Assembly: GCA_964627795.1 (NCBI GenBank)
Contig: CAZVLF010000003.1
Location: 1-64,000 of the forward strand
Reading direction: 5' to 3'
DNA length: 64,000 bases
DNA from: CANDYO01 sp964627795
Lineage (GTDB): Bacteria > Pseudomonadota > Alphaproteobacteria > Rickettsiales > CANDYO01
Shown here: one piece after another, positions 46,407 through 56,009 of the stretch
Position numbering within the stretch: the stretch's first letter is position 1
Layout: each line of letters begins with the position of its first letter
The notes under the pieces: model-generated
What the model was told of the DNA's origin: nothing
Seen by the model: the letters and a program-made list of their open reading frames with translations, nothing else
Databases searched by the model: none
Position numbers and translations under genes: made by a program

Positions 46407-48320
46407 CTAAAAATTAGTCTTTTTAGCTTCTACATCTTTAAGCATAGCTAAAGCTTGATCAAATTGCAATATCTGTTGAGCTTCAGATCCTAATTTACGT
46501 ATAGAAACAGTGTTATTTTGCATCTCATTTTTGCCAACAACCATAAGAACTGGAATTTTTGCTAAAGAATGTTGACGTATTTTATAGTTTATTTTGTCAT
46601 TATTTATATCAACAATAGCTCTTATGCCTTGAGTTTTCATTTCTTGAGCTATTTTTTCAGCATATGAATCAGCATCACTTGTGATAGTTACAACAGCAAC
46701 TTGAATAGGGGCAAGCCATAAAGGAAATTTACCCGCATGTTCTTCAATGAGAATGCCAATAAATCTTTCTAAAGAGCCTAAAATTGCCCTATGAATCATT
46801 ACAGGTCTTTGTTTTGATCCATCACTTGCAATGTAATTTGCGTTAAGTCTTTCTGGTAAAATAAAATCAAGTTGAAGAGTGCCACACTGCCATTCTCTTC
46901 CTATAGCATCTTTCAAAACAAACTCTAACTTAGGTCCATAAAATGCTCCTTCACCAGGATTAAGAGTATAAGGTATTCCTGCAGCATCAATGGCGTTTTT
47001 AAGAGATTTCTCAGCGTCACCCCAAACTTCAACACTTCCAGCAAATTTTTCAGGTCTTGTAGAAAATTTTACTTCAATTTCATTAAAGCCGAAATCTTGA
47101 TAAACTTCCTTTAGTAATTTTATAAAATTTATAGTTTCATTATTTATTTGATCATGAGTGCAAAAAATATGAGCGTCATCTTGGGCGAAACCTCTAACTC
47201 TCATTATTCCATGCATTGAACCTGAGCTTTCATTACGATGACAGCATCCAAATTCAGCCATACGAAGAGGAAGGTCTCTATAACTATGAATTTCTTGGTT
47301 AAATATTTGAATGTGAAGAGGGCAGTTCATTGGTTTTAATGCTAAGAATTTTTCTTCATCTTCTACCACAAACATATTTTCACGGAATTTTTCCCAATGG
47401 CCAGATGCTTCCCACAAGCTTCTATCAGCTAAAATTGGAGTTTTAACTTCAATATATCCATTTTGACGAATTTTATCTCTTATATAATTTTCAACAATTC
47501 TATATAAAGTCCAGCCCTTATCATGCCAAAATACTTGTCCCACTGCTTCGTCTTGCATGTGAAAAAGCCCAAGCTCTTTACCAAGCTTACGGTGATCTCT
47601 TTTTTCTGCTTCTTCTAACCTAATTAAATAAGCTTGTAACTGTTTTTCATCTGCCCAGGCTGTTCCATATATTCTTTGCAACATTTCATTTTTACTATCA
47701 CCTCTCCAATAGGCACCAGCTAACTTCATGAGCTTAAATGCTTTTTTAAAACCTGTGGAAGGGGCATGAGGTCCACGACAAAGATCAATAAAATCACCCT
47801 GACGATATAGACTTATTTTTTCTCCTTGAGGGATTGATTCAATGATTTCGGCTTTATAAAACTCACCAATTGATTTAAAAAACTCAATTGCTTTATCTCT
47901 ATCCCAAATTTCTCTAGTTATTGGCTGGTTGCGTTTAACAATGTCACGCATTCTTTCTTCAATAACAATTAAATCATCAGGTGTGAATCTTTCCTTTCTT
48001 GCAATATCATAATAAAAACCATCTTCAATTGCAGGGCCAATGGTGATTTGAGCATCAGGATATAATTCTTTTACCGCTTGAGCAAAAATATGGGCACTAT
48101 CATGACGAATTATTTCTAATCCTTCTTTTGAATTAGGAGTGATGATTTCAACTTTAGCATCGAGAGAGATTTTTTCAGATAAATCTTTCTCAATTCCATC
48201 AACTTTCATAGCAATAGCAACTTTGGCTAAGCTTATTGAGATATTTTGAGCTAAAATAAAACCATCAATTTCTCTATCAAATTTTCTGATTGAACCATCT
48301 GCTAAAGTAATTTCTACCAT
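46407..48320 (-). CDS. thrS: Threonine-tRNA ligase
   Basis: Class II synthetase charging tRNA-Thr. Domains in order: N-terminal TGS (MVEITLADGSIRKFDRE), the editing domain with HDSAHIFAQAVKELYPDAQ and YYDIARKERF, the catalytic core (motif 2 RMAEFGCCHRNESSGSMHGIMRVRGF, motif 3 PVMIHRAILGSLERFIGILIEE) and the anticodon domain. The editing HxxxH and Cys (DLCRGPHAP) are present. Length 637 is normal. AAGGA precedes the ATG. First gene of thrS-infC. Confidence 0.97.
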   Translation of the reverse strand: MVEITLADGSIRKFDREIDGFILAQNISISLAKVAIAMKVDGIEKDLSEKISLDAKVEIITPNSKEGLEIIRHDSAHIFAQAVKELYPDAQITIGPAIEDGFYYDIARKERFTPDDLIVIEERMRDIVKRNQPITREIWDRDKAIEFFKSIGEFYKAEIIESIPQGEKISLYRQGDFIDLCRGPHAPSTGFKKAFKLMKLAGAYWRGDSKNEMLQRIYGTAWADEKQLQAYLIRLEEAEKRDHRKLGKELGLFHMQDEAVGQVFWHDKGWTLYRIVENYIRDKIRQNGYIEVKTPILADRSLWEASGHWEKFRENMFVVEDEEKFLALKPMNCPLHIQIFNQEIHSYRDLPLRMAEFGCCHRNESSGSMHGIMRVRGFAQDDAHIFCTHDQINNETINFIKLLKEVYQDFGFNEIEVKFSTRPEKFAGSVEVWGDAEKSLKNAIDAAGIPYTLNPGEGAFYGPKLEFVLKDAIGREWQCGTLQLDFILPERLNANYIASDGSKQRPVMIHRAILGSLERFIGILIEEHAGKFPLWLAPIQVAVVTITSDADSYAEKIAQEMKTQGIRAIVDINNDKINYKIRQHSLAKIPVLMVVGKNEMQNNTVSIRKLGSEAQQILQFDQALAMLKDVEAKKTNF

Positions 48321-48417
48321 ATATTTTTCCTTAAAAATTCAAAAAAAGGATAGTAGCAAAATTTTTTTTAAAAGGCTAGGGGGAAAAATCTTATTGATTA
48401 GTTAATCTTACCTGATT

Positions 48418-50640
48418 TTAAGATAATAAGGGGTTGTCAAATATAGAACATATTCCTAACGCTTCACTATCAAATGAATCATTAGTGTTAATAATATTGA
48501 TTGGTTCTTCAATTGGATCTAACTGATTGATAAAAATCTTATTTTCTTCTATATGAATTTCTTGATGAAAAAAACCATTAAAATTATGGTGTTTAGCCTT
48601 ATGGTCTATAATAAGTAATGTTGCGTTTGATAAATATTTATTTATAGAATTTAAAAATATAACTACTGATTTTTCATCCATTCTTGCAAGGCTTTCATCT
48701 ATAATTACAATGCTTGGTTGATGAATAATAGCTTTAATTAATAAAATTTTTTGTTTCTGTCCACCGCTTAATTTAAAGCTACTTGAATCTAATTTATTTA
48801 TTAAGCTTCCAGTATTACTTAAATTATTTTGAACAAAGCTATCAATTTTTAGCTCTTTAAATAATTTAACAGCTTTAGATTTCAAATCATCTAAGCGATC
48901 AGGATTAAGATCATGAATATTTTTGGGATAATAGATTAATTCTATAAGTGTTGCCTCTGGAGGTATATAGATATCTTGATCAATAAAAATAATCTCACCT
49001 TCAGGCAAATAGATTTCGCCAAAACTGCTCACCACTCCTTGTAGGCCTACTTTAAGGTCAATCATTAAGCTAGATTTTCCACAGCCTGAAGCTCCTGTAA
49101 TTGCATATTTCTTACCTGTTTCAAATTCTAAATAATCAATATGAAATAATTCATTTGCCTCAAGGTATAAACTATAATTCTTAATTAATATATTGTTATT
49201 GGTGCTTTGAAATTTTAAAGCATTTAAATGAGGGATATTAAGATAATAAAAAAATTTTTCTACTCTTCTTAGCACTTGCAAATTATTATGATCATTGATT
49301 TTGCGATAACTATTTTTTAAAATTTGCTCCAATATATTAGAGTTAGCTTCAATTATTCGCAAAAGCTGATTACGTGGTGGTTTTATCTCTAAAAGAAAAA
49401 TGGTATCAAATATATCTTTAGCAAAATTATTGATAATGTTAACAAGATTTTCTAACTGATCAAGTTTATATAAAGAATGTTCAAGTTTAGCTATTTTAAG
49501 CTTAAGAAAACTTAATTTATCTATCATAAATTCTGTGCCATCACTTTGAAATATTCTATCTGAATTAGAGATGATATTATGAATATAAATCCCAATTTTA
49601 GATATTAAAGGATGTATAACGCTTGAAATATCTTGTTTTTTTGAGGAATAAAATACTAAATATAATTCTTTAGTTAATATTGTTATCAACATGCTTGGCA
49701 GGATAGAATTATTAGTATATCTGCAAATGTAAAATAAATTTAAGAAAAGAGAGAAAATAGAAGTTACTTCTTCTAATAATATTTGGCTGTTTTTAAAAAG
49801 AAAGATAAGATCTGAGACAAAATTTTCAACAATATATTTTCCTTCCTTATGATTTGCTACTATAATTTTTCCACCAGCTCCATTTTCAAGAAGTATAGCT
49901 GTTCCTTTTAAAATTATATTTTGATTTAGTTTTGAGGAATAATAATTAGAAGCAAAATCAAGACCTAGATCTATTATTTTTCCAAACATTATGATGAATA
50001 AAATATTTAGTGCTTTAAATACTTTTTGATTTAAAGAAAATTTTTCGTTAGTTAAGGACTCTATTTTATATTGATTATAGATATTTATAATAGCAGGAAT
50101 TTTTGTGTAAGACCCTAAGCTATTTGCAAATAAAAACTTAAAAAACTCTCTTGTCATTTTTAATGACATTATAAAAATCAAATTGTTTAAAAATTTATTA
50201 TTAAAACTATCAAATAGTGAAATAGGGTTTAGGTATGAAATTGATAATATGTTATTAGTGTTATTTAATATATTATTGAGAATAATAGTAGATTTAATCG
50301 GCAATTCTATTTTCTGAGCAATGTTGATAAAATCATGTGTGAAGTATGCAAAAAATGACGAAATTGGTATGGATGCTAAATAAATAAAATCAGAAAAATA
50401 ATCATTTTTTTTACTTAGCCGAGAAAGAAGTGGTTCTATAACAATAAAATTATAAAAACTAAATGAACCAAAGTAGTGCTTGGTTGTGTAATTTTTAGCA
50501 ATTAAATATTCATCAACTGCGCATGCAGAGCCACCTAAAACGGCGCTAATAATTCCACTCTTGATAAAGCCTGCCCCAGAGCATAATAAAATATTAGAAG
50601 TAGTACTTGCTAGCTTAATTCCTAACTTATCATTATCCAT
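48418..50640 (-). CDS. ABC transporter, fused membrane and ATPase domains
   Basis: Half-transporter of 740 residues. The first 500 residues hold several scattered hydrophobic segments among polar, Asn/Lys-rich stretches, so the membrane domain is divergent and its fold is not obvious. The C-terminal ATPase has Walker A GASGCGKSSLM near 513, signature LSGGQKQK near 623 and Walker B IVIIDES near 643; the switch His is in LLIIDHKAKH. The Q-loop reads IIFIDQDIYIPPEATLIE, in the style of SbmA/BacA- or ABCD-type exporters. The substrate is unknown. The last residues, downstream of the ATPase, are acidic. It stands alone on the minus strand. Confidence 0.75.
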   Translation of the reverse strand: MDNDKLGIKLASTTSNILLCSGAGFIKSGIISAVLGGSACAVDEYLIAKNYTTKHYFGSFSFYNFIVIEPLLSRLSKKNDYFSDFIYLASIPISSFFAYFTHDFINIAQKIELPIKSTIILNNILNNTNNILSISYLNPISLFDSFNNKFLNNLIFIMSLKMTREFFKFLFANSLGSYTKIPAIINIYNQYKIESLTNEKFSLNQKVFKALNILFIIMFGKIIDLGLDFASNYYSSKLNQNIILKGTAILLENGAGGKIIVANHKEGKYIVENFVSDLIFLFKNSQILLEEVTSIFSLFLNLFYICRYTNNSILPSMLITILTKELYLVFYSSKKQDISSVIHPLISKIGIYIHNIISNSDRIFQSDGTEFMIDKLSFLKLKIAKLEHSLYKLDQLENLVNIINNFAKDIFDTIFLLEIKPPRNQLLRIIEANSNILEQILKNSYRKINDHNNLQVLRRVEKFFYYLNIPHLNALKFQSTNNNILIKNYSLYLEANELFHIDYLEFETGKKYAITGASGCGKSSLMIDLKVGLQGVVSSFGEIYLPEGEIIFIDQDIYIPPEATLIELIYYPKNIHDLNPDRLDDLKSKAVKLFKELKIDSFVQNNLSNTGSLINKLDSSSFKLSGGQKQKILLIKAIIHQPSIVIIDESLARMDEKSVVIFLNSINKYLSNATLLIIDHKAKHHNFNGFFHQEIHIEENKIFINQLDPIEEPINIINTNDSFDSEALGICSIFDNPLLS

Positions 50641-50753
50641 TATTACATTTAATTTTAAAAAATATTTGCAGGAGTTTATTTTAAATTAGCTTGATGTCAA
50701 GCTGAACTCTTGGATTATCTAATGAGTTTAATATTATAGATTGTTAAGAAAAA

Positions 50754-50782
50754 GGCTTGGTAGTTATTGTTGTTACCAAGCC
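50754..50782 (-). terminator. Terminator of hflK-hflC-degP
   Basis: On the minus strand GGCTTGGTA pairs with TACCAAGCC (9 bp) across an 11-nt loop and is followed by TTTTTCTT. It lies 10 nt past the degP stop codon and is a good Rho-independent terminator. Confidence 0.88.
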
Positions 50783-50792
50783 CTTAATTAAA

Positions 50793-52211
50793 TTAAAGAG
50801 GGATAGTTAAGAAGATAATTTTATTTAAACGATAAAGCTGGATCATTACAGATTTACGTTTTTTTGCTTTAGCATCTTTAACTATTGCAATTGCTTCCTC
50901 GGGATTAGAAATGTTTTGTTGGTTAATAGCACTAATTATATCGCCTTTCTTAATTCCTAACTTGCCAGCAACGCTTTTACGCTCAACATGAGTTACAATA
51001 ATACCAGGAACATTGCCTGAAAGGTGATATCTATTTTTAATTTCATCATTGATAGCTGAAAGATTCATTCCAAATAATTCAGTTTTTGAATCTTTCACAC
51101 TTGCTATTTCAAGCTTACCATTTGATTCACCAACTGTGATTGTTATATTTTTAGTTTTTCCTTTGCTCATTAACTCAACAGGAACTTTTTTACCTACAGG
51201 TGTTTCTGCAACTATTCTAGGTAATCTTCTATTTGAGGTGATTTCTTTACCATCAAATTTTAAGATAATATCACCCACCGCTATTCCTGCTTTTTCTGCT
51301 GGGCTTCCTGGTGTTACGCTAGAAACAAGTGCTCCAACCCCATCAGCAAGTCCAAGACCTTCAGCTATGTCTTCAGTTGATTGAATTGCAACACCAAGCC
51401 ATCCATGATGAACTTTACCTGTTTTCATTAGTTGATCAATAATAGGTTTTACAACAGAAGAAGGAACAGCAAACCCAACACCAACACTTCCTCCAGTTGG
51501 TGAATAAATAGCAAAGTTAATACCAATAACTTCACCTTTTATATTAAACATCGGTCCACCTGAATTTCCTCTGTTAATAGAAGCATCAGTTTGAATGAAA
51601 TTATCAATAATATTTCCTGAATGAGTGTTAATATCTCTTGCTTGTGCAGAGATTATTCCAGATGTTACAGTACTTCCAAGACCAAATGGATTTCCAATTG
51701 CAATAACAATGTCACCAACTCTACTTTCTTCAGAATTTCCAAATTTTACATAATTCAAAGGGGTTTTTGATTCAACTTTAAGAAGAGCTAAATCAGTTCT
51801 ACTATCAGAACCTATAAGCTTTGCTTCTAATTTTTGATCATTGCTTAGTTTGACAGTTATTTTGTCACAATTTTCTACTACATGATGGTTAGTTACAATA
51901 TAACCGTCAGCAGAGATAATGAAACCAGAACCTGCAGCAGCTTGTCTTCTAGAGCGGTTTTCACTACCTTCATCATCATCCATTCCTGGCAGTTGACCAA
52001 AATATTCAAAAAATCTTCTAAAATCTTCAAAACCTTCCGGAAATTGTGGATCACCTTTAGGAGCTGTTTCTTTTTGCTCAGCTGTGATATTTACTACAGC
52101 TGGTATGAGCGGTGCAACTATATCTGCGTAGCTTGTTAAGGAAGTTTGTCCAGCTAAAGTTGATTGATTGAGAGTTAAAAATAATAATATTGTCAGTAGT
52201 TTTTTTATCAT
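50793..52211 (-). CDS. degP: Periplasmic serine protease of the Do/HtrA family
   Basis: Protease-chaperone for misfolded envelope proteins. A signal peptide (MIKKLLTILLFLTLNQSTLAG) begins at 52211; an in-frame ATG at 52223 would overlap hflC and is less likely. The trypsin-like triad is intact: His in TNHHVVENC (about residue 107), Asp in DSRTDLALLKV (about 138), Ser in RGNSGGPMFN (about 215). Two PDZ domains follow, the second ending in MIQLYRLNKIIFLTIP. Last gene of hflK-hflC-degP, a common rickettsial and alphaproteobacterial order. Confidence 0.96.
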   Translation of the reverse strand: MIKKLLTILLFLTLNQSTLAGQTSLTSYADIVAPLIPAVVNITAEQKETAPKGDPQFPEGFEDFRRFFEYFGQLPGMDDDEGSENRSRRQAAAGSGFIISADGYIVTNHHVVENCDKITVKLSNDQKLEAKLIGSDSRTDLALLKVESKTPLNYVKFGNSEESRVGDIVIAIGNPFGLGSTVTSGIISAQARDINTHSGNIIDNFIQTDASINRGNSGGPMFNIKGEVIGINFAIYSPTGGSVGVGFAVPSSVVKPIIDQLMKTGKVHHGWLGVAIQSTEDIAEGLGLADGVGALVSSVTPGSPAEKAGIAVGDIILKFDGKEITSNRRLPRIVAETPVGKKVPVELMSKGKTKNITITVGESNGKLEIASVKDSKTELFGMNLSAINDEIKNRYHLSGNVPGIIVTHVERKSVAGKLGIKKGDIISAINQQNISNPEEAIAIVKDAKAKKRKSVMIQLYRLNKIIFLTIPL

Positions 52212-52212
52212 A

Positions 52213-53070
52213 TTAGTTACCATTCAAAAATTTAAAAAATTTATTGTCAGGCGATAATACAATTCTTGTATCATCTTTGCTTATAGTTGTTTTATAAACT
52301 TGCATGCTTTTATAAAATTCAAAAAAATCTGGATCTTTAGAGTAAGCATCAGCATAAATTTTTGAAGCTTCTGCATCACCTTCACCCCGATTGGTTTGAG
52401 CTAAATTTTGTGCTTCAGCAAGAATAACCTTTTGATCTCTTTCTGCATTAGCTTTTATTCTTTGAGCTTCTTCTGCTCCTTCAGCTCTTGATTCACGAGC
52501 TTGTTTTTCATAATATGCTTGAAGCCTTTCATTAATAGCTTGGCTATTTGCTTTAGGAAGATCTGCTCTTAAAATTCTTACATCAACAATTTTAATGCCA
52601 AATCTTTCAGCTTCTTTTGAGAAATCTTGCTGAATTTCTTTCATTATTTTAACTCTTTGATCAGATAATAAAGCTGAAAGAGGATACATACCAACAATTT
52701 GTCTCATTGATGATTCTAACACCGCATTTAATTTTGATTTTGCACCTGATTCATTTTGAACGGCTTTATAAAATTCCAATGGATCTTCAATTTTATATTT
52801 TGAAAAAGCACTAACAATAAGCCTTTTTTGATCAGAGGCTACAACTTCTTTTTCATCAGCAATAAAATTTAAAAGTCTTAGATCAAAAAAATCAACACTT
52901 TGGATAAAGGGAAGCTTAAAAGAAAGACCAGGTTCTTTTTCTACTTTAACTACTTCACCAAATTGGAACACTAATGCTTGTTGTCTTTGATGAACAATAA
53001 AAAATGAATTAAATATTATAAATATTGTTAATAAACATCCAGCTAATAAATAAGGTAATCTTGCTTGCAT
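52213..53070 (-). CDS. hflC: Protease modulator HflC
   Basis: SPFH/prohibitin-type membrane protein that assembles with HflK in a large ring around FtsH. One N-terminal helix (about residues 5-27), then the SPFH domain (FVFQFGEVVKVEKEPGLSFKLPFIQ) and an Ala/Glu-rich helical stalk (RAEGAEEAQRIKANAERD). Length 285 is normal. It starts 5 nt after hflK on the same strand and ends next to degP. Confidence 0.95.
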   Translation of the reverse strand: MQARLPYLLAGCLLTIFIIFNSFFIVHQRQQALVFQFGEVVKVEKEPGLSFKLPFIQSVDFFDLRLLNFIADEKEVVASDQKRLIVSAFSKYKIEDPLEFYKAVQNESGAKSKLNAVLESSMRQIVGMYPLSALLSDQRVKIMKEIQQDFSKEAERFGIKIVDVRILRADLPKANSQAINERLQAYYEKQARESRAEGAEEAQRIKANAERDQKVILAEAQNLAQTNRGEGDAEASKIYADAYSKDPDFFEFYKSMQVYKTTISKDDTRIVLSPDNKFFKFLNGN

Positions 53071-53074
53071 CTTT

Positions 53075-54187
53075 TTACTGACCTCTTTCTAATTTATTTA
53101 ATGGTAAATAAGGTACCACACCATTGCTTTTAGAACTATCAAGGATAATCTTATCCATACCCTGAAGAATGTTTTCCATAGTTTCTAGGTATATTCTCTT
53201 CTTGGTTATATCTTTAGAGATTTTATATTCATTATAAACTAGGTTAAATCTTGCAGCATTACCTTTTGCAATTTCAACCACTTCTTTTTTATAAGCTTCG
53301 CTTTCAGAAATGATTTGAGCTGCTTCACCTCTTGCTTTAGGAATTATTTCATTATGAAATGCCCAAGCACGGTTAATTTCTCTTTCTTTATCAGTTTTAG
53401 CTGTTTGAACATCTCTAAAAGCATCAATAACTTCAACTGGTGGATCAGCCCTTAATAGCTTTAAGGTGGTTATTTCTACTCCTGAATTATAAGAATCAAG
53501 GATTTTTTGAAGCAAAGTTTTTGCTTCTTGTTCAATGCTTGATCTCCCTTCAGCAATTGCATTATCCAAAGGAGTGTTACCTATAACTTCACGCATTGCA
53601 CTTTCTGAAACGCTTCTTACTGTTTCTCTAGTATTTAAGATATTAAATACATAATCTTTTAAGTTTGCAATTTTCCACTGTACGATAAAATTTATATCAA
53701 CAATATTTTCATCTCCTGTTAAAATTAAGCTTTCTTGCATAACATTTCTAGTAGATGGAGTTCCTTCAACTGAATATTCTCTTGCTCCTGGAACACTTCT
53801 AAAACCAATTTCTTCTTTTCTTAAGGTTTCAACTTTCTCAATTATAATATGTTCAATTGGTTCTGGAAGATGGTAGTTAAGACCGGTGCTTGCAGTGCGA
53901 TCATATTTTCCAAATCTGATTACCAGTGCTTGTTCCCCTTCATCTACAATATAAAAGCCTGTTGATAGCCATAATATAAATAAAGCAGCAGCAATTAGAT
54001 AAAATATTTTGAATCTTCCACCTGGTTGGTGAGACTCTTTTTTTATTTTATGATAGGCATCATTGAAAGAGCTTTGGCTCTTTTTAATTAATTCATCAAA
54101 AACAGGAGAATTCCCAGGTTTATCTTGGTTTGAAGAATCATCATCCCAAGGAGATTTTTTTTGATTATTTCCATTGCCGAATATCAT
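53075..54187 (-). CDS. hflK: Protease modulator HflK
   Basis: Partner of HflC in the FtsH regulatory complex. The soluble N-terminus is polar and Asn/Gln/Pro-rich (KSPWDDDSSNQDKPGNSP); a membrane helix lies at about residues 65-83 (IFYLIAAALFILWLSTGFYI), followed by the SPFH domain with VDEGEQALVIRFGKYDR and the conserved FIVQWKI and RSVSESAMREVIG. Length 370 is normal. Operon order hflK-hflC-degP is fixed by spacings of 4 nt and about 1 nt. Confidence 0.95.
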   Translation of the reverse strand: MIFGNGNNQKKSPWDDDSSNQDKPGNSPVFDELIKKSQSSFNDAYHKIKKESHQPGGRFKIFYLIAAALFILWLSTGFYIVDEGEQALVIRFGKYDRTASTGLNYHLPEPIEHIIIEKVETLRKEEIGFRSVPGAREYSVEGTPSTRNVMQESLILTGDENIVDINFIVQWKIANLKDYVFNILNTRETVRSVSESAMREVIGNTPLDNAIAEGRSSIEQEAKTLLQKILDSYNSGVEITTLKLLRADPPVEVIDAFRDVQTAKTDKEREINRAWAFHNEIIPKARGEAAQIISESEAYKKEVVEIAKGNAARFNLVYNEYKISKDITKKRIYLETMENILQGMDKIILDSSKSNGVVPYLPLNKLERGQ

Positions 54188-54250
54188 AATTTTACCTATA
54201 TTTTAAAATATGTTTTTAATATAATATCACATTAACTAAATTTCAATCAT

Positions 54251-55216
54251 ATGTCTAATTATAATCAGAAGTTTGATCAAATTAAAAATCTATTATCACC
54301 AATTGCATTTAACAATCAATCATTGAATTTTTATTTGAAAGATATAGTGGAATTAGAAGAAACTTTAAGTTTAGTTTTTTCTATACCATCAGGCATTTCA
54401 TTTAGAGAAGAAGATATTTTGAGAGAGTTAAAGAGAGTAATAAATGATGATATTTTACAAGGGAAAGAGTTAAGAACTATATTTACCTCTGAAAATAAGA
54501 ACGAAAAAATTAAACATAAATTTTCTAACATTAAAAAAATAATTTTGCTTGCCTCAGCAAAAGGAGGAGTAGGAAAATCTACCACTGCTGTTAATTTAGC
54601 TTTAGCTTTAGCAAAATTAGGGCATAAAGTTGGGTTGCTTGATGCTGATATATATGGGCCTACTGTGCCAAAGCTCTTAAATATAAATCAAAAGCCTGAA
54701 GTTTCTGAGCAAAAAATGCTCCCAATTTTTAAAGATGGTATTTATTCAATTTCAATAGGCAATATTGTGGCAGAGGAAAAAGCAGCAATTTGGAGAGGGC
54801 CAATGATTACCAAAGCCCTTTATCAGCTTTTTTTGGGAGTGAAATGGCCTGAGTTAGATTATTTAATTGTTGATATGCCTCCTGGTACTGGAGATATATA
54901 TTTAAGTTTAGCTGAAAATTTTATGATTGATGGAGTGATATTAGTAACTACCCCTCAAATTTTAGCAGTTGATATATTAAAAAAATCCATAAATTTTTTT
55001 AATATCACTAATATTACGATAAGGGGAATTATAGAAAATATGAGCTATTTGGTTGATGATAGAGGAAGAAAATTATTCCCTTTTGGCAAGAATGAAAAAT
55101 TAGATGAACTTGGATATAAAATATTAGGCCAAGTTCCAATTACGACTCAAATAAATTATAATGAATCTATTGAAAATTTTGATAAGATTTATTTAAATAT
55201 AGCTAAGGTGTTATAA
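54251..55216 (+). CDS. mrp: Mrp/ApbC-type iron-sulfur carrier ATPase, CxxC missing
   Basis: P-loop ATPase of the Mrp/NBP35 family, thought to load Fe-S clusters onto client proteins. The N-terminal MIP18-like part precedes the deviant Walker A ASAKGGVGKSTTAVNL (about residue 102), and YGPTVPKLL, VDMPPGTGD and IENMSYL follow in family order. After IENMSYL the family normally has C-P-x-C, the cluster ligands; here the same place reads VDDRGRKLFPFG with no cysteine. The gene is otherwise full length (321 residues). It diverges from hflK. Confidence 0.9.
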   Translation: MSNYNQKFDQIKNLLSPIAFNNQSLNFYLKDIVELEETLSLVFSIPSGISFREEDILRELKRVINDDILQGKELRTIFTSENKNEKIKHKFSNIKKIILLASAKGGVGKSTTAVNLALALAKLGHKVGLLDADIYGPTVPKLLNINQKPEVSEQKMLPIFKDGIYSISIGNIVAEEKAAIWRGPMITKALYQLFLGVKWPELDYLIVDMPPGTGDIYLSLAENFMIDGVILVTTPQILAVDILKKSINFFNITNITIRGIIENMSYLVDDRGRKLFPFGKNEKLDELGYKILGQVPITTQINYNESIENFDKIYLNIAKVL

Positions 55217-55225
55217 AAGAGAGTT

Positions 55226-55253
55226 AGTGCCTGATTTTTATCACCCAGGCACT
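55226..55253. terminator. Hairpin between convergent mrp and the next gene
   Basis: AGTGCCTG and CAGGCACT form an 8-bp stem across a 12-nt loop, positioned just past the mrp stop and just past the stop of the opposite-strand gene. There is only a weak T run (TTTTAT upstream on one side), so it may serve both strands as a partial terminator. Confidence 0.6.
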
Positions 55254-55259
55254 ATTAGC

Positions 55260-55786
55260 TTAAATTGCTTTACATTCGTTATGGCAAAGAAGGCCGGTTA
55301 AATTACAAGTGTAATCCTCAATAGATTTTACTATTTGAGCATCTGAGAAAAATAAGTTGGCTATATCTGTACTTATAGATGCTATGATAGTAGTAGGGGA
55401 ATAAAATAAGTAATTCTTAGCTTCCATTAAGCCTAGTTTTGCTTGTTCTAAGCTGTATTGATAATCTTCTAAAGAGCCAAATGCTTCTTTTAATGGGTAA
55501 AAATTTGGATGACCTGCTTCTGCTGCCTTTTTTATCCCTTCTTGAAAACTAGCTTCAAATATTTCCTCTGCGCTAGCTTTTTCTTTGGCATAATTACTTG
55601 TTATGTGAGAAAATTTTACAATTTTTTCACTAGATTCTTGAAAATTTTTAGAATAATATTGTTTGTTATAGAAGTAATGTAATGCTGTGGCAGCAGCCAA
55701 AGTAAAGGCGCTGCTTGCAATAAAATATGTATGTTCAACATTTAACTTACTATCGGATTTAAGTTTTTGTTTTCTTGTAAAGACAT
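55260..55786 (-). pseudogene. Small membrane protein gene with apparent 1-nt loss
   Basis: The open frame as it stands begins at a TTG (55700) and gives 146 residues. Upstream the same frame continues without any start to VFTRKQKLKSDS, and an ATG at 55786 with AGGA 8 nt before it opens MSLQENKN in another frame. Adding one A to the A5 run at 55764-55768 (minus strand) joins them: MSLQENKK then LKSDSKLNVEHTYFIASSAF. The restored 175-residue product would have one membrane helix near residues 27-45 (TYFIASSAFTLAAATALHYF) and a soluble helical tail, with cysteines near the end (CNLTGLLCHNEC). No family recognised. Slippage in the A run could still allow expression. Confidence 0.5.
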
Positions 55787-56009
55787 TATTATAATCCTAA
55801 TTTTTGATTCAAAATAATATAATTAATAAATTTAACTATCAATTGCATTCTATCACATTACTATTCTAGTCTCAATGAAATTAATATTTATTAGTAAGCA
55901 CAGCTGTTTTACTAGTATTAGATGCAAATAGTTAGTAAATTGTTAAATATTCAATTATTAGTTGACAATATTAAAATATCAATTATATATTAATAATAAT
56001 GATTTTAAT

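Noticed and set aside
48418..50640. Pseudogene reading of the ABC transporter
   Set aside because: The membrane half is divergent, but the frame is open for 740 codons and all ATPase motifs are intact.
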